The notes under the pieces are model-generated. The model worked only from the letters and a program-made list of their open reading frames with translations. It was not told the origin of the DNA and searched no databases. From NCBI GenBank assembly GCA_947495795.1, contig CANMAI010000001.1, positions 1-64,000 on the forward strand: DNA of 64,000 bases, written 5' to 3'. Origin of the DNA: an uncultured Paracoccaceae bacterium. GTDB taxonomy: Bacteria; Pseudomonadota; Alphaproteobacteria; Rhodobacterales; Rhodobacteraceae. Of this stretch, positions 52,970-61,769 are shown piece after piece (positions within the stretch are counted from its first letter, which is position 1; each line of letters opens with the position of its first letter). Position numbers and translations under genes: made by a program.

Positions 52970-53646
52970 CCGCCCGCCCGCAGCATATACCCCGCCCCCC
53001 GGATCGTGTGGAGCAATGAAGTCTCAAACCCTTTATCGATCTTCTGGCGGAGGCGGCTGATATGCACGTCAATCACGTTGGTCTGGGGGTCGAAATTGTA
53101 ATCCCAAACCCCTTCCAGCAGCATTGTACGCGTTACCACCCGGCCCGAGCGACGAAGAAGGTACTCGAGTATTTTGAACTCACGGGGCTGAAGATCCAGC
53201 GTCTTTCCCGCGCGGGAAACCGTGCGCGTTAGAAGGTCCATCTCCAGATCGGCCAGCGCCAGCCTTGTTTCCGCTGCGGGCTGCACAGCGCCTCGCCTTG
53301 CAAGCACTGCAATCCGTGCCTCCAGCTCGGAAAAGGCGAAGGGCTTGGTAAGGTAATCGTCGCCACCGGCCTGCAGGCCCTTCACACGATCATCCACCTG
53401 ACTGAGTGCCGAGAGGATCAGAACAGGCGTGGCATGCCCCGCCTCCCGCAGGGTACGCACGACCGAAAGCCCATCCATATTGGGCAACATCCTGTCCATC
53501 ACGATCACATCATGGCTTTGGGAAAGGGCCGCTTCCAACCCCTCCGGCCCGGTGCTCGCAAGATCCACGACATGCCCGCCTTCCCGCAGCCCCTGCGCAA
53601 GATAGGCGGCCGTATCCGCATCATCCTCGATCACCAGAATACGCAT
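52966..53646 (-). CDS. OmpR-family response regulator
   Basis: The 226-aa two-domain regulator has a receiver with phospho-acceptor Asp51 in VIVMDRMLPNMDG, acidic Asp8/9 (VIEDDADT), and a Lys in LTKPFAF. The C-terminal winged helix shows LQPREFKILEYLLRRSGRVV and NVIDVHISRLRQKIDKGFE. ATG 53646 starts exactly at the receiver, although the frame is open to 53721. It is divergent from the DegP-like gene, its probable target. Confidence 0.94.
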   Translation of the reverse strand: MRILVIEDDADTAAYLAQGLREGGHVVDLASTGPEGLEAALSQSHDVIVMDRMLPNMDGLSVVRTLREAGHATPVLILSALSQVDDRVKGLQAGGDDYLTKPFAFSELEARIAVLARRGAVQPAAETRLALADLEMDLLTRTVSRAGKTLDLQPREFKILEYLLRRSGRVVTRTMLLEGVWDYNFDPQTNVIDVHISRLRQKIDKGFETSLLHTIRGAGYMLRAGG

Positions 53647-53802
53647 CTCAGGGCCCTTTCCTGAGCCATAACTGGCATTTACCGGACTCAAGCTCAACGC
53701 ACAGCTTCGAAACATGAACAAAGTTTAATCCGGCCGTCAGGTGTTTTTCAGAGGGGATGCCCAGCTTGGATTGCAGCAAACAGACTGCTGAGGATGCAAT
53801 CA

Positions 53803-55233
53803 ATGAAATGTAGAACCCCTTCTCGCACGGCCTTTCTTCTGGCCACAGCACTTACCTTCTCGCCAATGGCGGCCCTGCCCGTTCTCGCCCAGACAGAGGC
53901 GCCCGCAATCACGCTGCCCTCCTTTGCTCCGCTGGTGAAGGCGGCCAAGCCTGCCGTCGTTACGGTGATGGTCAAGGGCAGTGCGGCACCTGCTCAGGCA
54001 CCAGGGCCAGAGGCTCTTCCTGGCCCGATGCGCGAGTTTTTCGAGCGCTTCGGCGGCCAGATACCCATGCCCCAGCAGCGCCAGCGCCGGGTGGAGCAGG
54101 GCATTGGCTCGGGCTTCATCGTTGATGCGGACGGGATCATCGTAACCAACAACCATGTCGTGGAAGGCGCTTCAGAAATCATCGTGCGCCTTGATGACGG
54201 GCGGGAGCTTGAGGCAACCCTTCTGGGCCGCGACGACAAGGTGGATATCGCCGTTTTGCAGGTGGAGGGCAGTGAGTTCCCCGTTCTGGAATGGGGCGTA
54301 TCAGACACTGCTGAAATCGGTGATTGGGCAATGGCCATCGGCAATCCGTTCGGCCTTGGCGGCACCGTTACCACAGGGATTGTCTCAGCCCGTGGCCGGG
54401 ATATCGGCTCCGGTCCCTATGATGATTACATTCAGGTGGATGCTGCGATCAACAAGGGCAATTCCGGCGGGCCTCTCCTCGATCTGAACGGCAAGGTGAT
54501 TGGCGTGAACACCGCGATCTTCTCACCCACCGGCGGCAGTGTCGGACTTGGCTTTGCCATTCCTTCCGAGCAGGCGCAGGAGATTGTTGCCGAACTGATC
54601 GAAGACGGCTCCGTCGAGCGTGGATGGATCGGCGTGCGTATTCAGCCGGTGACAGATGAGATTGCCGACAGCCTCGGGCTGGCAGCAGCCGATGGCGCGC
54701 TTGTGGTAGAGGTAACAGAGGGCAGCCCCGCAGAAGAGGCTGGGCTGAAGCCCGGCGATGTGATCACCACCTTCGGATCATCCGATGTGGATGAACTGAG
54801 AGATCTCACCCGCGCCGTTGCAAAGGCAGAGATCGGCTATGCGGTGGAGATGAGCGTCTGGAGAAGCGGTGCGGCGGAAACGGTAGAGATCGCACCCGCC
54901 CTTCTGGAAACCGCGTCGCTTGCGGCCTCCAGCAGCGTGGTTGATCCGGCTGGCATGGGGCTGAAGTTGCGGCCTCTGGCTTTGGAGGAGCAAGAGGCCT
55001 TGGGCATTCAGGAAGGGCTGATCATAACCGGGGTGGAAAGCGGCAGCGCTGCAGAGGCTGGCCTTTCGGAAGGCGATGTCCTTCTCAGTGTCAACCAGCG
55101 GGCCGTAACCAAACCGGGCGATCTCGCTGAAGCCGTTGAGGCAGCACGGGCTGCAAACCGCAATGCGCTTCTCCTTCAGGTGCTGCAGAACGGAACACCC
55201 CGCTTCCTCACCGTGCCACTGCCCGTTTCCTGA
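53803..55233 (+). CDS. Do-family periplasmic serine protease (DegP/HtrA-like)
   Basis: The 476-aa exported protease/chaperone handles misfolded envelope proteins. A signal peptide (about residues 1-30, ending PVLAQ) precedes a trypsin-like domain with His118 (TNNHVVEGA), Asp148 (DKVDIAVLQV) and Ser221 (NKGNSGGPLLD). Two PDZ domains follow (about 245-335 and 390-475). GAGG at 53790 suits ATG 53803 better than ATG 53794. It is divergent from the response-regulator gene and ends in a strong terminator. Confidence 0.94.
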   Translation: MKCRTPSRTAFLLATALTFSPMAALPVLAQTEAPAITLPSFAPLVKAAKPAVVTVMVKGSAAPAQAPGPEALPGPMREFFERFGGQIPMPQQRQRRVEQGIGSGFIVDADGIIVTNNHVVEGASEIIVRLDDGRELEATLLGRDDKVDIAVLQVEGSEFPVLEWGVSDTAEIGDWAMAIGNPFGLGGTVTTGIVSARGRDIGSGPYDDYIQVDAAINKGNSGGPLLDLNGKVIGVNTAIFSPTGGSVGLGFAIPSEQAQEIVAELIEDGSVERGWIGVRIQPVTDEIADSLGLAAADGALVVEVTEGSPAEEAGLKPGDVITTFGSSDVDELRDLTRAVAKAEIGYAVEMSVWRSGAAETVEIAPALLETASLAASSSVVDPAGMGLKLRPLALEEQEALGIQEGLIITGVESGSAAEAGLSEGDVLLSVNQRAVTKPGDLAEAVEAARAANRNALLLQVLQNGTPRFLTVPLPVS

Positions 55234-55254
55234 CAAAAGGTGTGTCCCAACTTG

Positions 55255-55300
55255 TCCGGCAGGCACGTGCAACTCCTCGCACATCCTGCCGGATTTTTTT
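55255..55300 (+). terminator. Rho-independent terminator of the DegP-like gene
   Basis: TCCGGCAGG (55255-55263) pairs with CCTGCCGGA (55285-55293), with a smaller GTGC/GCAC pairing inside the loop, followed by seven T (55294-55300). It begins 22 bp after the stop codon. Confidence 0.92.
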
Positions 55301-55425
55301 GTTGAGCGGATGCCCTGACCGAGCCTTCTCCGGTCTGGATACAGGCTCAAATTGCACGTAGAAATCCTTCTGTACCCGCTTGGTCGCTCCAAAGGCCGGG
55401 CAAGGCATCAATCAGGATTACTCGC

Positions 55426-56487
55426 GTGACGCAAATTTACGATCTGCCGCAAGAAATCTCAGGCCCCGCTGCCTGGATTGGTTCGGAAATGGCTCAGCGA
55501 GAGGATGCATGGCTTTTCACGCTTTCCCCGGATGATATCGCGGATCTGGAAAATGCGGCCCGGCACTATCTTTCGCTCGACCGGGATATTGGCGAGATCA
55601 CAGCGCATGATTTTCCGCTCAACCGGTTTGGTGCTCATCTCGTGCATCTCCGCCAGAAGCTTCTGAGCGGCTGCGGCATAGAAGTGCTGCGCGGCCTGCC
55701 GGTGGAAACCTACAGTCAGAAATTCGTGGCGACGATCTTCTGCGGCATCGGTGCCCATCTCGGCAGCGCCCGCTCTCAGAATGCAGCCGGGCATATCCTC
55801 GGCCATGTGCGCGATCTCGGACGCAGTTCCAAAGATCCGAACACCCGCATCTACCAGACATCCGAACGCCAGAGCTTTCATACCGATAGCGCTGATGTTG
55901 TTGGCCTTCTCTGCCTCCGCGAAGCACAGGAAGGGGGGCGTTCTCTGCTCGTCAGCGCCGTGTCTATCTACAACCGGATGCTGCGGGTGCGCCCCGATCT
56001 TCTGCAACGGCTCTTTGATCCTATAGCCACAGATCGCAGAGGTGAAATTCCGGAAGGCGCGAAGCCCTTTATGGAGATCCCGGTTCTAAGCTGGCATGCC
56101 GGGCATCTGACGGTCTTCTATCAGCGCCAGTACATAGATAGCGCCCAAAGGTTCGACAATGCGATGCGTCTGACGCCCGAGCATATCGAAGCGCTGGATA
56201 TGTTCGATGCTCTGGCGAACGATCCCGATCTTCACTTCGGCATGCAGTTGCAGCCGGGCGACATTCAGTTTGTCTACAATCATTCCCAACTGCATGACCG
56301 CACAGGCTTCGTGGATTGGCCCGATCCCGCAAAGCGCCGCCATCTTCTGCGCCTCTGGCTTTCCATTGCAGGAGATCGCCCGCTTCCCGAGTGTTTCAAG
56401 CAGCGCTACGGCTCTATCGAAATAGGCAACCGTGGCGGGATCGTCACCGCACAAACGAAGCTGCACGCCCCGCTCGATCCGGAATGA
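55426..56487 (+). CDS. TauD/TfdA-like Fe(II)/2-oxoglutarate dioxygenase
   Basis: This 353-aa protein of the TauD fold shows the iron-binding HxD in SFHTDSADVVG (His152, Asp154), the distal His290 in NHSQLHDRTGF, and a C-terminal arginine in RRHLLRLWLS for 2-oxoglutarate binding. The substrate is unknown; the family includes taurine, carnitine-precursor and herbicide oxygenases. GTG 55426 follows CAGGA. It is a single gene converging on the ROK regulator with a 7-bp gap. Confidence 0.82.
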   Translation: MTQIYDLPQEISGPAAWIGSEMAQREDAWLFTLSPDDIADLENAARHYLSLDRDIGEITAHDFPLNRFGAHLVHLRQKLLSGCGIEVLRGLPVETYSQKFVATIFCGIGAHLGSARSQNAAGHILGHVRDLGRSSKDPNTRIYQTSERQSFHTDSADVVGLLCLREAQEGGRSLLVSAVSIYNRMLRVRPDLLQRLFDPIATDRRGEIPEGAKPFMEIPVLSWHAGHLTVFYQRQYIDSAQRFDNAMRLTPEHIEALDMFDALANDPDLHFGMQLQPGDIQFVYNHSQLHDRTGFVDWPDPAKRRHLLRLWLSIAGDRPLPECFKQRYGSIEIGNRGGIVTAQTKLHAPLDPE

Positions 56488-56494
56488 TCATAAG

Positions 56495-57715
56495 CTAACT
56501 CTGATTGCGAAAGAGAACGCCACTGTCGATCAGATAGCGCCCCATCAACGGCAGGCTTGCGGCCCCCCTGCCCTGCGCCTCAGCGCCAAGGCTGCCCTCC
56601 TCAATCCTGAACGGGCTTATCCCGCTCTGGTCCAACGCCTCCACCGCTTTGGTCGTGGCCTGCACGATGCGTGTGCGGATCGCAGGCGGCATGGTGCCAT
56701 CGATCATCACGGCGGGAAAATCGACAACCGAGCACACGGAAAGGCAGGCCTGCGCCAGATGGTGGGATGCACGCGCGACCCACGCATTCAGCACTGGGCC
56801 CAGATCCTCCCAATCACGCTCGCCCGACCAGAGATCCTGCGGCTCCCACCCGGCTTCCATCGCCGCATCCTCCAGAAGATGGAGCGATGCGCAATCCAAC
56901 AGCGGCACCATCCGCCCGCCTTCGCCCTCCACACGAACAGTGCCCAGCGCCCCGGCATTGCCTGTCAAGCCGGGCCATAGCGCATTGTCGAGCACAATAC
57001 CGCCACCCACAAAATAGCCGATGTGAAAATAGGCATAACTTGTATGCGCACTCCCACGGCCGAAGAGCAACTCCGCACCACAGGCAGCCGTGCAATCGTT
57101 CTGGATATAAATCGGCAAATCCGTTGCCGTTGAAAGCTCCGCCGCGAGATCGAGATCGCGCCACTCTTCCATGGAGCCGGGTTCCGCCCCAAGCTGCTGC
57201 TCCCACTCCCACAGCTCAAATGGGATTGCCACGCCAAGGCCCGCCAGCCGGTCGCGCCGCCGCGTGGGCACAAAGCTCACCAGATCGGGCAGCGTATCGG
57301 CCACGAAATCCATGATCCTGCCCGGCGTCGGAAAGGCGTAGCCAACCCTTCGGCTTTGCCGCACCGTTCCCGCGAAATCCATCAGATACATTTCACTGGC
57401 ACGCCGATCCACCTTCAGCCCTATCGCAAACGCCCCCTCGGGATTGAGCCGCATCGGCGTCGATGGCTGGCCAACTTTACCGCGAACAGGCTCGCCCTTC
57501 AAAAGCAGCCCATCCGCCTCCAGCTGCCTCATAATCACGGTTACCGTCTGGGCCGATAACCCGCTCCGCCGCGCAATATCGGCCTTCGAAAGGCTGCCGT
57601 GCCAACGCACGAGAGAGAGGACAAGGCGCTCGTTATACACCCGCACCCGGGCCTGATTTGCGCCGCCGGAGGGATCAACCACAGCCGATGATGCGCCACT
57701 TTCCGCGCTGGACAT
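56495..57715 (-). CDS. ROK-family (NagC/XylR-type) repressor
   Basis: The 406-aa protein has an N-terminal winged helix (SLSKADIARRSGLSAQTVTV, IMRQLEADGLLLKG) and a ROK sugar-kinase-like domain (AIGLKVDRRASEMYLMDFAG, IYIQNDCTAACGAELLFGRG, GGIVLDNALWPGLTGNAGAL). The usual ROK zinc-binding CxCGxxGC motif is not clearly present (region reads LDCASLHLLE). GGGGGAGG precedes ATG 57715. It is divergent from the sugar ABC genes and most likely represses them through the palindrome at 57756-57804. Confidence 0.9.
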   Translation of the reverse strand: MSSAESGASSAVVDPSGGANQARVRVYNERLVLSLVRWHGSLSKADIARRSGLSAQTVTVIMRQLEADGLLLKGEPVRGKVGQPSTPMRLNPEGAFAIGLKVDRRASEMYLMDFAGTVRQSRRVGYAFPTPGRIMDFVADTLPDLVSFVPTRRRDRLAGLGVAIPFELWEWEQQLGAEPGSMEEWRDLDLAAELSTATDLPIYIQNDCTAACGAELLFGRGSAHTSYAYFHIGYFVGGGIVLDNALWPGLTGNAGALGTVRVEGEGGRMVPLLDCASLHLLEDAAMEAGWEPQDLWSGERDWEDLGPVLNAWVARASHHLAQACLSVCSVVDFPAVMIDGTMPPAIRTRIVQATTKAVEALDQSGISPFRIEEGSLGAEAQGRGAASLPLMGRYLIDSGVLFRNQS

Positions 57716-57755
57716 GATACCTCCCCCGGTTTTTCCTTTTAGTTACAAATTCCTG

Positions 57756-57804
57756 CGGTGATCCAAATAAGTCAATCCAATTTATTAATTGACAAGAATC
57801 ACCG
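57756..57804. promoter_or_regulatory. Nested palindrome, candidate ROK operator
   Basis: The inner inverted repeat is GTCAAT (57771-57776), an 11-nt spacer, and ATTGAC (57788-57793). The outer inverted repeat is CGGTGAT (57756-57762) and ATCACCG (57798-57804). Both share nearly the same centre (about 57780-57782), in the AT-rich gap between the ROK gene and the ABC operon. Confidence 0.6.
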
Positions 57805-57872
57805 GGTGTTGTGCACTTATTGTCATCATAACCACCTTGGGCAATCCAAGGGAAAACTCTGGGAGGAGTATC

Positions 57873-58907
57873 ATGACCGTTCGCACATCCCTTCTCGGGA
57901 CGGCCCTTGCCGCCGCCACGCTTTCCATGGGCGCGCTGCCTGCACTGGCCGATGGCCACTCCACAGCGGCCTGTCTGATCACAAAGACCGATACGAACCC
58001 CTTCTTCGTCAAGATGAAGGAGGGTGCCACTGCCAAGGCGGGAGAGCTGGGGATTACCCTGAAATCCTACGCTGGCAAGGTGGATGGCGATCACGAGAGC
58101 CAGGTTGCGGCCATCGAAACCTGCATCGCGGATGGTGCAAAGGGTATCCTGCTGACAGCTTCCGACACGAAAGCCATCGTTCCGGCGGTAGAGCAGGCGC
58201 GTGAGGCGGGCATTCTGGTGATAGCGCTCGATACACCGCTGGAGCCGATCGACAGCGCGGATGCAACCTTCGCGACGGACAATTTCAAGGCTGGCGAGCT
58301 GATCGGTGCATGGGCCGCCGCAAAGTTGGGTGACGAGGCTGCGAACGCCAAGATCGGCATGCTCGATCTCGCCGTCAGCCAGCCCTCTGTGGGCGTGCTG
58401 CGCGATCAGGGCTTCCTTCAGGGCTTCGGCATTGATCTTGGCGATCCGAACAAATGGGGTGACGAGACGGATGACCGGATCGTCGGCAATGATGTGACGG
58501 CAGGTAACGAGGAAGGCGGCCGCAAGGCAATGGAAAACCTCCTCGCCATCGATCCGTTCATCAACGTCGTCTACACGATCAACGAACCTGCTGCTGCCGG
58601 TGCTTACGAGGCGCTGAAAGCCGTGGGCCGCGAGAGTGACGTTCTGATCGTTTCCGTCGATGGCGGCTGCCCCGGCGTTGCCAACGTGAAAGACGGTGTG
58701 ATCGGTGCCACCTCTCAGCAATACCCGCTGCTGATGGCCTCCCTCGGGATCGAGGCAATTGCTGCATGGGCTGCCGATGGCACGAAGCCAGCGCCCACAC
58801 CGGGCCTCGATTTCTTCGACACCGGCGTAAATCTGGTTACCGATCAGGCGGTTGACGGTGTGGAGTCCATCGATGTGGCCGAAGGCATGGATCGCTGCTG
58901 GGGTTGA
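57873..58907 (+). CDS. frcB: Sugar ABC transporter substrate-binding protein (FrcB-like)
   Basis: This 344-aa periplasmic binding protein of the ribose/fructose class (type 1 fold) has a signal peptide ([20 protein letters not shown], cleavage near ALADGH). Characteristic segments are [50 protein letters not shown] and [20 protein letters not shown]. Similarity is to the fructose-binding FrcB of rhizobia, so fructose, mannose or ribose are likely ligands; the sequence alone does not settle which. ATG 57873 follows GGGAGGAG. Confidence 0.85.
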   Translation: MTVRTSLLGTALAAATLSMGALPALADGHSTAACLITKTDTNPFFVKMKEGATAKAGELGITLKSYAGKVDGDHESQVAAIETCIADGAKGILLTASDTKAIVPAVEQAREAGILVIALDTPLEPIDSADATFATDNFKAGELIGAWAAAKLGDEAANAKIGMLDLAVSQPSVGVLRDQGFLQGFGIDLGDPNKWGDETDDRIVGNDVTAGNEEGGRKAMENLLAIDPFINVVYTINEPAAAGAYEALKAVGRESDVLIVSVDGGCPGVANVKDGVIGATSQQYPLLMASLGIEAIAAWAADGTKPAPTPGLDFFDTGVNLVTDQAVDGVESIDVAEGMDRCWG

Positions 58908-58936
58908 TCTAACCCCAACAGACATGCCTGATTGCG

Positions 58937-58958
58937 GGAGCGGCGCACCAGCCGCTCC
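58937..58958 (+). promoter_or_regulatory. Intercistronic hairpin between binding protein and permease genes
   Basis: GGAGCGGC and GCCGCTCC form an 8-bp stem around GCACCA, 30 bp after the frcB stop and without a T run. Such hairpins commonly protect the binding-protein mRNA and lower expression of the permease. Confidence 0.6.
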
Positions 58959-58999
58959 TCTGAAATATCCAAAGAAACCCTCGGTCTGGAGGACCCCCG

Positions 59000-60079
59000 A
59001 TGTCAGATCCGAACGCCGATCAGAGCTTCGAGGCAGGTCTTAGCGGAAGTGCCACGGATGTTGCGCAGTTCGAGGAGAAAAAGGGGCCGATAGAGCGCTT
59101 TCAGCACCTCCTGCATGTGGCCCCCTGGATGATCCCACTGATCGTTCTCGTGGCCTCCGTCATCATCTTCGGTATAGCCCTCGGCTCCAAGTTCTTTGCG
59201 CCGTTTACCCTCACACTGATCCTCCAGCAGGTCGCTATCGTGGGTGTGGTCGGCGCCGCACAATCCCTTGTGATCCTTACCGCAGGCATCGATCTTTCGG
59301 TTGGCGCAATTATGGTCCTCTCATCCGTTGTCATGGGCCAGTTCACATTCCGCTACGGTATACCGGCCCCCATCTCGATCCTCTGCGGCTTCGGTGTCGG
59401 GGCGCTCTGCGGCTTTATCTCGGGCTTTCTCGTCGCCCGGGTGAAGCTGCCGCCTTTCATCGTAACGCTTGGCATGTGGCAGATCATCCTTGCCTCCAAT
59501 TTCCTCTATTCCGCGAACGAGACGATCCGAAGTCAGGATATCGAGGCCAACGCCCCGCTCCTCCAGTTTTTCGGCAATTCCATCCGCATCCCGCTGCCGG
59601 GCGGCACGGCTGTGCTGACCTATGGCGTCATCGTGATGGTACTTCTCGTTATCGTTCTCAATTACGTCCTCACCTCCACCGCATGGGGGCGGCATCTTTA
59701 CGCCGTGGGGGATGATCCGGACGCGGCAGAGCTTTCGGGCGTGAAGGTCAAGAAGATGCTGATCTCTGTCTACGTCCTCTCCGGCTTGATCTGCGCACTC
59801 GCAGGCTGGGTGCTGATCGGGCGCATCGGCTCCGTCTCACCCACCTCCGGCCAGTTCGCGAATATCGAAAGCATCACGGCAGTGGTGATCGGCGGCATCT
59901 CTCTCTTTGGCGGGCGCGGCTCGATCATGGGCATGCTCTTTGGTGCCCTGATCGTGGGCGTATTCTCCCTGGGCCTGCGCATGGTGGGCACCGATCCACA
60001 ATGGACGTATCTTCTGATCGGGGTCCTGATCATCGCAGCCGTCGCGGTCGATCAGTGGATCAGGAAGGTATCGACATGA
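59000..60079 (+). CDS. frcC: Sugar ABC transporter permease (FrcC-like)
   Basis: The 359-aa inner-membrane permease of the BPD_transp_2 family has about eight to ten helices. Marks are QSLVILTAGIDLSVGAIMVL near residue 90 and AVGDDPDAAELSGVKVKKML, the cytoplasmic EAA-like loop that contacts the ATPase. A soluble, acidic N-terminal tail of about 45 residues precedes the first helix. The stop overlaps frcA by ATGA. Confidence 0.9.
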   Translation: MSDPNADQSFEAGLSGSATDVAQFEEKKGPIERFQHLLHVAPWMIPLIVLVASVIIFGIALGSKFFAPFTLTLILQQVAIVGVVGAAQSLVILTAGIDLSVGAIMVLSSVVMGQFTFRYGIPAPISILCGFGVGALCGFISGFLVARVKLPPFIVTLGMWQIILASNFLYSANETIRSQDIEANAPLLQFFGNSIRIPLPGGTAVLTYGVIVMVLLVIVLNYVLTSTAWGRHLYAVGDDPDAAELSGVKVKKMLISVYVLSGLICALAGWVLIGRIGSVSPTSGQFANIESITAVVIGGISLFGGRGSIMGMLFGALIVGVFSLGLRMVGTDPQWTYLLIGVLIIAAVAVDQWIRKVST

Positions 60080-60849
60080 CAGAACCGATCCTTCAAGGGC
60101 GCAATCTGGTAAAGCGCTATGGTCGTGTCGTGGCGCTGGACCACGCAGATTTTGAGCTCTATCCCGGCGAGATCCTGGCCGTGATCGGGGATAATGGCGC
60201 CGGAAAATCCACGCTGATCAAGGCGCTGTCGGGTGCTGTTACACCTGATGAGGGCGAGATCACACTGGATGGCAAACCCGTCCATTTCTCGACCCCGATT
60301 GACGCACGGGACAAGGGAATAGAGACGGTCTACCAGAACCTAGCTCTCTCGCCCGCGCTTTCCATTTCCGATAATATGTTCCTGGGCCGCGAGATCAGAA
60401 AGCCCGGTGTTCTCGGCGCTGTCTTTCGCAAGCTGGACCGTAAGGAAATGGAGCGTCAGGCGCGCGATAAGCTCAGCGAGCTTGGGCTGCTCACGATTCA
60501 GAACATCGCTCAGGCGGTGGAAACCCTTTCAGGCGGCCAGCGGCAGGGCGTGGCCGTGGCGCGCGCCGCTGCCTTCGGGTCGAAAGTTGTGATCATGGAT
60601 GAACCAACGGCGGCCCTCGGCGTAAAGGAAAGCCGCCGTGTTCTGGATCTTATCCAGATCCTCAAGGGCAAGGGCGTGCCGATCGTACTTATCTCGCACA
60701 ATATGCCGCATGTTTTCGAGGTCGCGGATCGCATCCATATCCACAGGCTTGGCCGCAGACTGACTGTAATCAACCCCAAGGAGTATTCCATGTCGGATGC
60801 CGTGGCGCTGATGACAGGAGCCAAAGAAGTAGCAGGGCCACACACCTGA
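60076..60849 (+). CDS. frcA: Sugar ABC transporter ATP-binding protein (FrcA-like)
   Basis: The 257-aa single ATPase domain shows Walker A GDNGAGKST (about residue 40), Q-loop VYQNLALSP, signature LSGGQRQGVAVARA, Walker B VVIMDEPTAALG and switch His in VLISHNMP. Sugar transporters of this class often have a fused double ATPase (RbsA, MglA). The single-domain form is the FrcA arrangement. It is coupled to frcC by ATGA. Confidence 0.92.
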   Translation: MTEPILQGRNLVKRYGRVVALDHADFELYPGEILAVIGDNGAGKSTLIKALSGAVTPDEGEITLDGKPVHFSTPIDARDKGIETVYQNLALSPALSISDNMFLGREIRKPGVLGAVFRKLDRKEMERQARDKLSELGLLTIQNIAQAVETLSGGQRQGVAVARAAAFGSKVVIMDEPTAALGVKESRRVLDLIQILKGKGVPIVLISHNMPHVFEVADRIHIHRLGRRLTVINPKEYSMSDAVALMTGAKEVAGPHT

Positions 60850-60992
60850 CCTTCGCGTAATACTTTTGTGTAAACAGTTTCCCAGTAAAAGTCGTCTGTA
60901 TTTACCACAGGCTCAAAAGCCCGGCTTAAACTGTCGCGCATCTTACATTCGCATTTCGGAAAGCTTGAAAATATCAGTAAGCCATCTCAAAC

Positions 60993-61007
60993 TTAATTTA
61001 CGTTTAA
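60993..61007 (+). promoter_or_regulatory. CtrA-like box (TTAA-N7-TTAA)
   Basis: TTAA (60993-60996) and TTAA (61004-61007) are separated by seven bases, 28 bp before the start of the small exported protein. This is the full CtrA recognition pattern known from Caulobacter and other alphaproteobacteria. The surrounding DNA is AT-rich, so chance is possible. Confidence 0.45.
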
Positions 61008-61035
61008 TTAATTTTGTCAGTAAACGAGGTGTGTA

Positions 61036-61392
61036 ATGCTCAATATTTCCGCGAAACCCAAGCAAGTTTCAACCACAGCCCGCAGCCGGTCGCGTCTGTC
61101 CCGGCAGGTCGGCGCAGTTCTTTTTTCAGCTATTGCGTGTACTGCGCCAAGCATGTCTGCTGCCGCAGAGATTGTTCTCAAGGCCAATAGCGAAGATAGA
61201 GCCGTACAGGGCACGCTCATCAAGTTTGATGGCGAGACCTATAAGATGCAGACGCTTCTGGGCGTGATTTGGGTTGACGCAAAGCGCTTTGATTGCATCA
61301 GCGATGGGTGCGCAACCTCGATCAGTGAGGCTCAGTCTGCAGCAGATATCGCCGGACGGGAAAAGCTGGGCCTGGACACAAACTCCAACTGA
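61036..61392 (+). CDS. Small exported protein of unknown function
   Basis: The 118-aa protein has a twin-basic N-terminus (RSRSRLSRQ), a hydrophobic stretch (VGAVLFSAIACTAPSMSAAA) that looks like a signal peptide, and a mature domain LIKFDGETYKMQTLLGVIWV ending in two cysteines (DCISDGC). The mature part resembles the short N-terminal domain I remember in some Rhodobacterales OmpA/PstS-like proteins ('-G-L--FD---Y-I-T-LG---VDA--V-C-G-C'). Here it stands alone. A CtrA-like box precedes it, and a strong terminator follows. Confidence 0.65.
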   Translation: MLNISAKPKQVSTTARSRSRLSRQVGAVLFSAIACTAPSMSAAAEIVLKANSEDRAVQGTLIKFDGETYKMQTLLGVIWVDAKRFDCISDGCATSISEAQSAADIAGREKLGLDTNSN

Positions 61393-61419
61393 GCCCGCAT
61401 CTCAGCGTTAAGAATTGAG

Positions 61420-61448
61420 CGCCGCCTTTCCCGCGAAAGGCGGCGTTT
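61420..61448 (+). terminator. Rho-independent terminator of the small exported-protein gene
   Basis: CGCCGCCTTT (61420-61429) pairs perfectly with AAAGGCGGCG (61436-61445) around CCCGCG, followed by TTT, 28 bp after the stop codon. Confidence 0.82.
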
Positions 61449-61532
61449 CCTATTCAGAAACCCGTGCAAAATATGAGCTTAGAGAGCGCTCTACCTTTCC
61501 AGACACAGACGCGCCATGCGCCGCACTTCGCA

Positions 61533-61547
61533 TTAAGACGCTGTTAA
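61533..61547 (+). promoter_or_regulatory. CtrA-like box (TTAA-N7-TTAA), second
   Basis: TTAA (61533-61536) and TTAA (61544-61547) have a 7-bp spacer, followed by a further TTAACC at 61552. It lies 23 bp before a small open frame at 61570. Confidence 0.45.
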
Positions 61548-61569
61548 GCGGTTAACCATAGAGATTGGC

Positions 61570-61683
61570 ATGTTGCGTATGTTTTTAAGGAGCGTTGCTT
61601 TGCCTGATATCTCTGTTTTCATGGAACTTGGAAACCAAATGCTGATTCTGGGTGGCGCTGCCACTCTGCTCTACTTCAGCTGA
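61570..61683 (+). CDS. Possible small hydrophobic protein (37 aa)
   Basis: ATG 61570 to TGA 61681-61683 encodes a 37-residue peptide with a hydrophobic tail (MLILGGAATLLYFS) that could insert in the membrane. An internal AAGGAG (about 61587) before TTG/ATG codons suggests translation might instead start later, at TTG 61600 or ATG 61621. The CtrA-like box upstream supports a real transcript. There is no homologue I recognise. Confidence 0.3.
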   Translation: MLRMFLRSVALPDISVFMELGNQMLILGGAATLLYFS

Positions 61684-61769
61684 AGTCCCTCGCGGGTACT
61701 CCAGGTTTCAGGTGACAATCTCACCTTATTCTGGCTTCATGGCGGGTGTTCGATCACCGGAACTTCGCC

